This document shows positions 57,481-64,000 of a stretch of 64,000 bases of DNA, one piece after another. The stretch is taken from the NCBI GenBank assembly GCA_948099385.1, contig CANUEZ040000183.1:1984001-2048000 (forward strand), written 5' to 3'. Source of the stretch: Fasciola hepatica. Taxonomy: Eukaryota; Platyhelminthes; Trematoda; Plagiorchiida; Fasciolidae. Under the pieces are notes generated by a model, which saw only the letters and a list, made by a program, of their open reading frames with translations, had not been told where the DNA came from and searched no databases. The first letter of the stretch is position 1. Each line of letters begins with the position of its first letter. Both the position numbers and the translations under genes were made by a program.

Positions 57481-58517
57481 TACTGACAGAGACTAGGGTG
57501 GAGGTCTAACTCTTTTAGAAGATAGTTTTGACTTGCGACAGAACAATATCTCTCGGAAGTGCATTCCACAGAGTACTAACTCTACAGCTAAAAAACGTTA
57601 ATCCTTAGAGAAGTGCGTGGCCTCGGTTTGAAAACCTTTCTGCTGTGACCACGGAGAGGAGAGGCTGGACAGACGGAGAAGAAGCAATGGCTTTGGCCTG
57701 ATTCAAAAACATGAAACATCAAAAAAAGATCACCTCTTACGCGTCTTAAGTCAAGGGGATAGGGATTGAGGAGTAAGAGGCGGACGGGATAAGGTAGGTG
57801 GAATAGACCCCTTACGGCTTTTGTGGAGGCCCTTTCAACTCTTTCTAGGATCTTACGGTCTCGGACAAGACCAGAGCGCACTATCTGACTACTGTACTCC
57901 AGCAGAGGACGGATATACGTGCCGAAAATTATGGGGAAATCATCCCTAGAGATGCGCGGGAAAGATCTTCGAATCATATTTAGGACTCGAAAGGTGGACT
58001 TGCTCGCAAGTTGGTGATGATAGGAGGACAGGTTACAGTCTTGCCAGAAACCAAGCACTTTGTGTCGGTCAACCCCAGGCAGTGTGGTCGCTTCGTTAAT
58101 GGAGAACGTGTGATCAGTCTCTCTGCCGAAAGACATGCTCACGCATTTGTCACCACTAACTGGGAGGTTCCAATCCTCGGACCAGCGTTTTGTTTCATGA
58201 ACTGCAATTTGCAGCTTTTGAAAGCTTGAACTCCAGAGGGTTACATCGTTTGCATACATGGCAATGTTCACAAGAAGGGCTGTCGAAAGATCATTCATGT
58301 AGATCAAGAACCGAAGAGGACCTAAGACCGATCCTTGTGGGACCCCAGTTGTTACTGGGGAAGGTTGAGACAAAACATTCCCCACCTTATCCACAAGGGT
58401 GCGGTCGGTAAGGAAGCTGCGTAAGATGACCAACATGGAGCCTGTTATCCCGTACGCTGGCAGCTTATAAAGAAGAGGGGCATGGGGGACCTTATCGAGG
58501 GCCTTAGTAAAATCAAC
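57480..58517 (-). mobile_element. CR1-type LINE, 3' half
   Basis: The frame at 58436-57588 and flanking sequence form the RT of a CR1. The element is split here by RTE copy 3 and continues at 62349-64000. Reading the CR1 across the RTE gives an unbroken frame through motif A (VDFTKALDKV at 58517-58480). Confidence 0.8.
57588..58436 (-). pseudogene. CR1 reverse transcriptase, catalytic and thumb region
   Basis: A 282-codon frame with motif B GVPQGSVLGPLRFLIYMNDL, the catalytic loop as AMYANDVTLW (YAND instead of YADD), the thumb block LPVSGDKCVSMSFG, HKVLGFWQDCNLSSYHHQ, and the CR1 C-terminal pattern YIRPLLEYSSQIV and LERVERASTKAVRG. The long open frame shows a fairly young copy, but the Asp-to-Asn change should abolish polymerase activity. 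A further C-terminal part (WNALPRDIV) lies beyond a stop near 57587. Confidence 0.85.
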
Positions 58518-58828
58518 GACGAGACTGCACCTTGACGTGGTGTCATGGCTTGCGTACCTCTATGACCCAAAGGGCTATAGAGGATGGCTTCCCTAAACCG
58601 GAGATGCAATCATACCTGACAGGTCAATGGGTAGAGGTCAGACAAAGTCCAGTCTCCTGGTCTTCCAGGTTGAGGGTTGATCTGAGCTGCCAACTCAATC
58701 GGTAAAATCAGTGGAAGAATAATTGATCCAAGCAAATGGGCTTCCACTAAGCCATCCCGCTACCTTGAGGATAGGTTCTCGTTAGAACTAAAGGCTTTGG
58801 ATGAGGACCCTAATCGTTCTCCTGCTTT

Positions 58829-59842
58829 GTGACTGGACACTCTAGCAGTACCCGTCTAACATCTCCCACGAATTGCACGAATACAAAGAATTTCATACTG
58901 CATCGGTCGTCGCGCAGGATAATCAGGACCGCACTGTCTATTGCATGGCGAAGGTTGGGTAGTGATAAGTGGGCTACTGCTCAGAGTTCCCTCTCTCATA
59001 CTCAACCTTTGTCTTCTGTCCCTAATCACCCCTCTTTGCCCCATCTATCCACCCATAATGCTCCCACTGATGACACGGTCGATACTCGCAACGATTCACT
59101 GTCAAATAGTATCGGGAATAATCCTCTGTCTGGTAACTCACATTTTCTCAGGCCTCGTCAGCCTCTGAATCTCGGCTCCTTCAACGTGCGTACACTCATG
59201 CAGGTCGGTCAGCAGACGTGTCTAGCCCTTACAATGAACTGTCTGAAGATTGATGTATGCTGCTTAAGCGGAACGCGTATACAGGATTCGAGCAGTGTAA
59301 TTCAACTAACTGCTCCTGGTATCTCATCGAAGTATTTTCTGCGCACTTCAGGAGACGAAGTAGCTAGAGCTGTGGGTTAACGTGGTGTAGGAATAGTCCT
59401 GACTGAGAAGGCTGAGGCTGCCCTTTTAGACTGGATCCCGGTTAACAGTCGTTTATGTGCTGTGAGACTCCAGGGGTCAGTTGGCGTTCGAAAGGAGAGT
59501 TGTGTTAAGCGCAATTTGTTTGTGATCTCGGCGTACGCCCCAACGGACTGCAGCTCAGACGCGCAGAAAGATGAGTTCTATGATAAACTCGCCACCCTCG
59601 TTCGCAAGAGCAAAGGTTCTGACATTGTGGTGCTAGCCGGTGACTTCAATGCACAAGTTGGCAAACTTAGTGAGTCAGAAGCCTGCTTAGGTGGGCGTCG
59701 TGCTTTACCTGCTGAGCGTACAGATAACGGGGGTAGACTTCTCCAGTTTTGTGCAACAATCGATTGTTTTTGTCTAGCACCAATTTTCGACACAACTCGC
59801 GTCGCACAGCGACATGGCGCTCTAACTCTAAAGGTACTTTGA
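58829..59842 (+). pseudogene. RTE copy 3 endonuclease region
   Basis: The frames at 58829-59380 and 59462-59842 cover the domain. The first ends at a TAA where copy 1 has Gln (RAVGQRG). Shared with copy 1 are Gly for the catalytic Glu (CCLSGTRIQDSS), the frameshift near 59814 and the TAA before IDHIAVSYRWR at about 59846. GDFNAQVGKL is intact. Confidence 0.8.
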
Positions 59843-60119
59843 GCTAAATTGATCATATCGCCGTAAGCTACCGGTGGCGCAGTTCTGTTCAGAATTGTAG
59901 ATCTTACTGGTCCACGTAAGTAGAGTCGGACCATGCGTTCGTTTTATTGTGATTATCTCTCCAGCTCCATGGTCATCGTTACAAACCGCAAACCCGATTA
60001 GCTGTGCAACGTATGTGTGATCCAGAAGTACGCACCCGTTACGAGCAAAGTTAGCACATGAGCTAGGATCTACGACGAACAGTAATGTAGATGAGCACTG
60101 GGCTCATATCAAACAGGCG

Positions 60120-60680
60120 ATGCACGTTGCAGCAGGTTTTGCCTGTGGTCCTAGATCCGTTGTCCATCAAAGACATTGGATCTCGCAAAAGTCGTTGAGT
60201 ATAATGGAGCAAAAGCGTCAGTTCTCGAACCGTAAGGAAATGAATAAGATGCGGAGAAAGTTGCAAAGGCAAGTTACGAAAAGCCTTAAGAAGGATCGCG
60301 AAAAGTCGTGGGTCAAGGTAGCCGAAGAAATGGAAATAGCAGTTGCTTCATCTAACAGTCAAAGACTGTTCAAACTTATTCATGACACCGGTGGACGGCG
60401 CGTCCATGTCAGTAAAGCGATTTGTGTTAGAACTGGAGAACCCATCCATAGCAAACAGCAAAAGCTTGAAAGTTGGGCCGAGTACTTCAAAGAACAGTTT
60501 AGCTGGCCGCACGCTAGTGTAGTTACTCCTGTGTCAACAACTGTGACTCCCTGGGTGGTATCACTTGAGCCCCCATCGCAAGTGGAAGTTGAGTCATGCA
60601 TTCGATTATTAAGGCGAGGGAAAGCGGCAGGTCCCGACGAACTTCCCCAGTTCTTTTCAAACTGGGTGGAAATGTTTTGA
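60120..60680 (+). pseudogene. RTE copy 3 linker frame
   Basis: A 186-codon basic linker between endonuclease and RT: KRQFSNRKEMNKMRRKLQRQ, RLFKLIHDTGGRR, QLSWPH-like EQFSWPH, then LLRRGKAAGPDELPQ. It overlaps the RT frame that begins at 60596 in another phase, so one base shift separates them. It lacks the foldback insertion found in copy 1. Confidence 0.7.
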
Positions 60681-61711
60681 TAAAATCACTTACCACTTTG
60701 CTCCGTGACATTTGGAACGCGAAGCGTACTCCGTTATTATGGAGTGAGTCATTGGTTGTCCCCATCTTCAAGAAGGGAATAGGTAATAACTGTAGTATTC
60801 ATCGTGGGATTAGCTTAATTCCGATAATCATCAAAGTATTAGCCTCAATTCTACTGCACCGTCTTACACCGGCTCGCGAGACGAATGTCCGCGAACAGCA
60901 GGCTGGATTCCTCCCAGGTCGAGGATGCATCGACCAGATTTTTACTCTTCGCCGACTACGTGAAACGCGTCACACGCACCGCCGACCGACAATAATGGTT
61001 TCCTTAGACTTGGAAGGCGCCTTCGATTTAGTTGGTCGAGCAGCGCTTTTCAGTTCTCTTTATCGAAAAGGTATGCCCCAGAAGTTCGTGAACCTACTGA
61101 GACCATTGTATTATCATACTTCTGGCCGCATTAGAGTTCACGGTGAACTATCCAGTCGGTTCGAAACGACCAGTGGTGTTCGACAGGGATGCCCCATGTC
61201 TCCATTCCTTTTCAGCTTCGTCATGGACGAAATAATGGAGAGTGCGCTGCAAAATCTTCAGGATGTAGGCGTCGAACTAGGAAATAGTGGAAAGCTGTGT
61301 GACCTAGATTACGCGGACGACGTTGTCTGCTTGTTCGAATCCACGGAACATGTTCAACGTGCACTAGATAGACTCTCAAGAGCTGTAACTCCATTCGGCA
61401 TGCGCTTTGCACCTTCACAGTGTAGAGTGATGTTACAAGGTTGGGCGTCAAGGATTCCGAGCTTGATACTCGATGGGGAGGTGCTGACAGTTGTCGACCT
61501 CTTCACCTACCTCGGGATCGGCATGACGACGGATAAGAGCACAGTAGTAGAGGTGAGCACGCGTATATCCAAGGCTCGAGCGGGTTACGGTGGACTGAAG
61601 CACTTGTGGCGGCGACATGATATTTCACTGAAGTTGAAAGGTCGTGTATACTGTGCCGCAGTGCGTTCAGTTTTGTTGTATAGTTGCGAAACTTGGAGTC
61701 TGCGTGCTTAA
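60596..61711 (+). pseudogene. RTE copy 3 reverse transcriptase, longest RT frame
   Basis: The 371-codon frame is the most complete RT here: VPIFKKGIGNNCSIHRGISL (fingers), EQQAGFLPGRGCIDQIFTL, motif A MVSLDLEGAFDLVGR (Asp kept, but Ser-Val-Asp changed to Leu-Val-Gly), motif B GVRQGCPMSPFLFSF, YADD at 61310-61321, thumb and C-terminal GRVYCAAVRSVLLYSCETW. A TAA at 61709 ends it before a further domain. The catalytic aspartates are present. Confidence 0.85.
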
Positions 61712-62398
61712 GTTATTCGTCGTCTTGAGGTTTTCGACCACCGATGTTTACGTAGTATCGCTAAGATCGGGTGGGTTAGCCGAGTAGGCAATGCTGAGGT
61801 CAGAAATCGAGTATTGGGTACTCATTCGGAGAATGTTTTGTCACAGCGTATCCAACTTAGTAGACTTCGTTGGTTGGGGCATGTGTTACTTATGTCAAAC
61901 ACACGTCTACCGTATCGCGTCCTATTCTCCGTTCCTCCTAGGGAGTGGAAGAGACCACGTGGAGGTCAACAGATGACTTGACAACGAGGAATGAGAAAAT
62001 GTACAGCAGACTTGGGAAAAGTAGGTGCTTCACGTCTTCGTGATTGGGGTCCAAAAGTTCCGTCTACCAGTTGGCTGGAGACACTGAAGGATATGGCTGC
62101 GAACCGCGAACAGTGGCGATCGTGTTATCACTTTCTGTCGAATCAGAATGATTGATCGATGTGTGTTTGTACAGTTAGACTGTGTATTCCGTGTGATGGC
62201 TGTTAGGGCATTCTTTTCTTTTCCGACCTGTGTAGGTCCATCTTGTATGTTTATACTTTCTAATTCAGCGTTCAACATGGTGAGAAAGGCAGTGGTCAGT
62301 GGGGCTTGCCCTACTGTTTAACGCTGTACGATGATGATGATGATGAATGAATCCAGCGTGTAAGAGCTGCTCATCATCGTAGGCCTTTGTCAGACTAT

Positions 62399-63319
62399 CT
62401 ATGACAGGAAGCATATTGGTGATGCATGAGCTGCCAGGAAGAAACCCATGTTGGTAGAGAGGATCATATTTGTATGAAGATGGGAAAGAACCGCACTCTT
62501 GATAATTTGCTTGAAAATTTTGCCGGTGATGCTAGTCAGACTTATTGGTCTGTAATTAGAAGCAAGACGTATACTACCCTTTTTACAGACGGGCACGATG
62601 ACTGCTTTTCTCCAGCCGCTGAGAAAAACTCCATCGTCAAAATAACGCTGAAAAAGGGATGCATAAGGAACTGCTAATGTGTCTGCCGTTTCCTTGAGAA
62701 TGTGGGGGTGGATTAAGTCAGGACCCATGGAGCAATATTGGTTGACCCGACGGAAACCTTGTACAACTGCACAAATGGGAATAGTGATATGGCTAAGGGT
62801 ACTGAACAAAGATATCGGGTGCATGGTGGGGTGGGATGATATCGGTATGGAGTTAAAAACTGCACGAAAGTGGGGGCTGAAGGCCTCGGTTACTTGGTTG
62901 GGGGAAGTGACTGGGGATCCAGCATGATCTCTGAGAGCTAGTGGCGTCGGAGCTGTGCCCCTTAGACGGCGCATGTACTGAAAGAAAAACGCTTTATTGG
63001 TCCGTGCTCGATCAAGTACAGATCGTTGGACTGCATTCCGATAGGGCATAATCTTACCTTTGCATATGCTCCGTATGATCCTGAAATCTTCTGCATCACG
63101 GGCTAGGCCTGTGGCTTTATATCTATCAAACAGGCCTGCGAGTTTGTCCAGAATGCGCCTAATGGGGCGGGGGAGGGGTTGCTTAGCGGTATGTGGAAGC
63201 CGAATTCTGGGGACAAATAGCCTATCAGTCAAGGAAACCAACTCTGAGATTCTCTGCCATCTCATCAGCAGAGTTACCGGGTTAGTTGAATTGAGCTGGG
63301 AGCGAATAAATGCACACAC
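62399..63319 (-). pseudogene. CR1 linker and RT fingers
   Basis: A 306-codon frame shows the region between endonuclease and RT (DRARTNKAFFFQYMRRLRG, then PISLFSTLSHI) and the RT fingers with GPDLIHPHILKETADTLA, FQRYFDDGVFLSGWRKAVIV and NYRPISLTSITGKIFKQII. It ends just before motif A, which lies on the far side of the nested RTE. The long frame suggests a fairly recent insertion. Confidence 0.8.
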
Positions 63320-63768
63320 TTGGTCAAAATCGGTCCTTTACAAGGATCTCAAAATTTTGGTTTCTGAGGGAGGAAGAGGCTATTTTACGATATAATCGAA
63401 TCCAATGAGAATGTGATCCCTTTTGCCGAGGGGCCGCAAACAATGCACCAGATATATTTGGAACCGATCATTGGTGATGACCAGGTCTAGTAGGGACGGG
63501 GCGTGTCCTGTGCGATATCTAGTCGGATCTCTTACTTTCTGCACCCATGAGTTCTTCAGTACGAGATCTGGGAGGGGTTTACCAAAGGTGCTATCCGAGA
63601 CATCAGCTGTTTGCCAATCGGTACTGGGTGAGTTGAAGTCGCCAGTGACTAACAGATGGGTGTAGTCTGTGTAGCTTTTCAGGGAGCCTAATAAGTCTGA
63701 GACCTAGGCTATCGGTAGAATTGCATGCGCGAGGGCGATAGACCATACCAAGCAGAAGGGTGTCTGTC

Positions 63769-63996
63769 CTAGAGTGTAAAGACAACCCACAAACAATCAA
63801 TACATGAAAAGGTGGAAGTGGTTAATATAGTGGGAGGAGGGATAGAGATATCGTAGTATATGATAACCCCGCCAGCACGACCTCTGCTGGAGTCCTGCCT
63901 TGCTATGAAGTGTCCTGGAATGGATATTTCGGCATCAATTGTGTCAGGGGTGAGCCAGGTTTCTATGAGGGCTATGATCTGAGGCTCCTTATCCAC
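63769..63996 (-). pseudogene. CR1 endonuclease N-terminal part
   Basis: A frame with PQIIALIETWLTPDTIDAEI, including the catalytic Glu of the E-T-W block, then GGVIIYYDI. It continues in another frame with LGMVYRPRACNS. Cut by the window edge. Confidence 0.7.
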
Positions 63997-64000
63997 TGCA

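Larger units (their letters stand above)
58518..62348 (+). mobile_element. RTE-type LINE, copy 3, nested in the CR1
   Basis: 3.8 kb from GACGAGACTG to a (GAT)n tail ending in GAAT. Order: 5' paired region (58521-58670), endonuclease (58829-59842), linker, RT (60596-61711), 3' region. It interrupts the CR1 at 58517/62349. The only possible target duplication that I see is short (GAAT at 62345-62352 belongs to the right side only). Closely related to copies 1 and 2. Stops and one early TAA at 59378 prevent a full polyprotein. Confidence 0.87.
62349..64000 (-). mobile_element. CR1-type LINE, 5' half (runs off the window)
   Basis: On the minus strand, endonuclease blocks (63996-63600: IALIETWLTPDTID, then GMVYRPR in the next frame) precede a long linker and the RT fingers (63319-62399). 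This continues the CR1 at 57480-58517, interrupted by RTE copy 3. Its 5' end is outside the window. Confidence 0.8.

Noticed and set aside
1..64000. Prokaryotic systems such as CRISPR arrays, toxin-antitoxin pairs or prophage
   Set aside because: No direct-repeat/spacer pattern, no operon-like gene packing and only eukaryotic element families are present.

Overview
This 64 kb window reads as nuclear DNA of a parasitic flatworm, most likely a digenean trematode. The inference rests on the mixture of transposable elements (RTE-type LINEs of the SR2/SjR2 kind, CR1-type LINEs, several Ty3/Gypsy elements), long (TA)n tracts, tRNA-derived SINE-like pieces and very few host genes. The species cannot be fixed from the sequence alone. 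Nothing is bacterial: there are no operons with ribosome binding sites, rRNA genes, CRISPR arrays or insertion sequences.

Host genes. Three are well supported. An intronless, unrecognised protein gene with a weak EF-hand-like segment lies at 5.74-6.49 kb (+). A pair on the minus strand at 37.78-39.26 kb encodes a Gemin7-like Sm-fold protein followed by the scavenger mRNA decapping enzyme DcpS. Their reading frames overlap by 10 bases, so they look like a dicistronic unit in a lineage known for spliced-leader trans-splicing. A divergent candidate multi-exon gene (39.4-40.17 kb, +) shares their upstream region; it rests only on phase-compatible GT-AG exons.

Mobile DNA, left to right. 0-11.3 kb: old dispersed repeats, LTR-like and SINE-like remnants. 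11.66-14.93 kb: Gypsy pol on the minus strand (RT, RNase H, integrase), split by a solo LTR. 14.36-16.66 and 29.86-32.14 kb: near-identical inverted arms made of a Gypsy piece plus a CR1 piece. Their outer and inner flanks complement each other: the left locus keeps RT-RNase H-integrase, the right keeps gag-protease and the rest of the CR1. This is what an inversion of the 13 kb between them by staggered breaks would leave. 19.3-21.4 kb: another broken Gypsy. 22.3-26.3 kb: RTE copy 1. 33-43.4 kb: old repeats, an RTE relic and the host genes. 44.1-47.5 kb: a fairly complete but decayed Gypsy. 47.77-50.50 kb: RTE copy 2, internally deleted. 51.2-55.15 kb: a divergent, full-length-sized RTE (copy 4). 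55.9-56.8 kb: Gypsy integrase. 57.5-64 kb: a CR1 element running off the right edge, with RTE copy 3 (58.52-62.35 kb) nested inside it.

Main points of interest: the overlapping Gemin7-DcpS pair; the inversion signature; RTE copies at different sites that share the same disabling changes, which suggests movement in trans; and a conserved 5' terminal pairing in the RTE family whose order in copy 4 resembles an HDV-like self-cleaving ribozyme.
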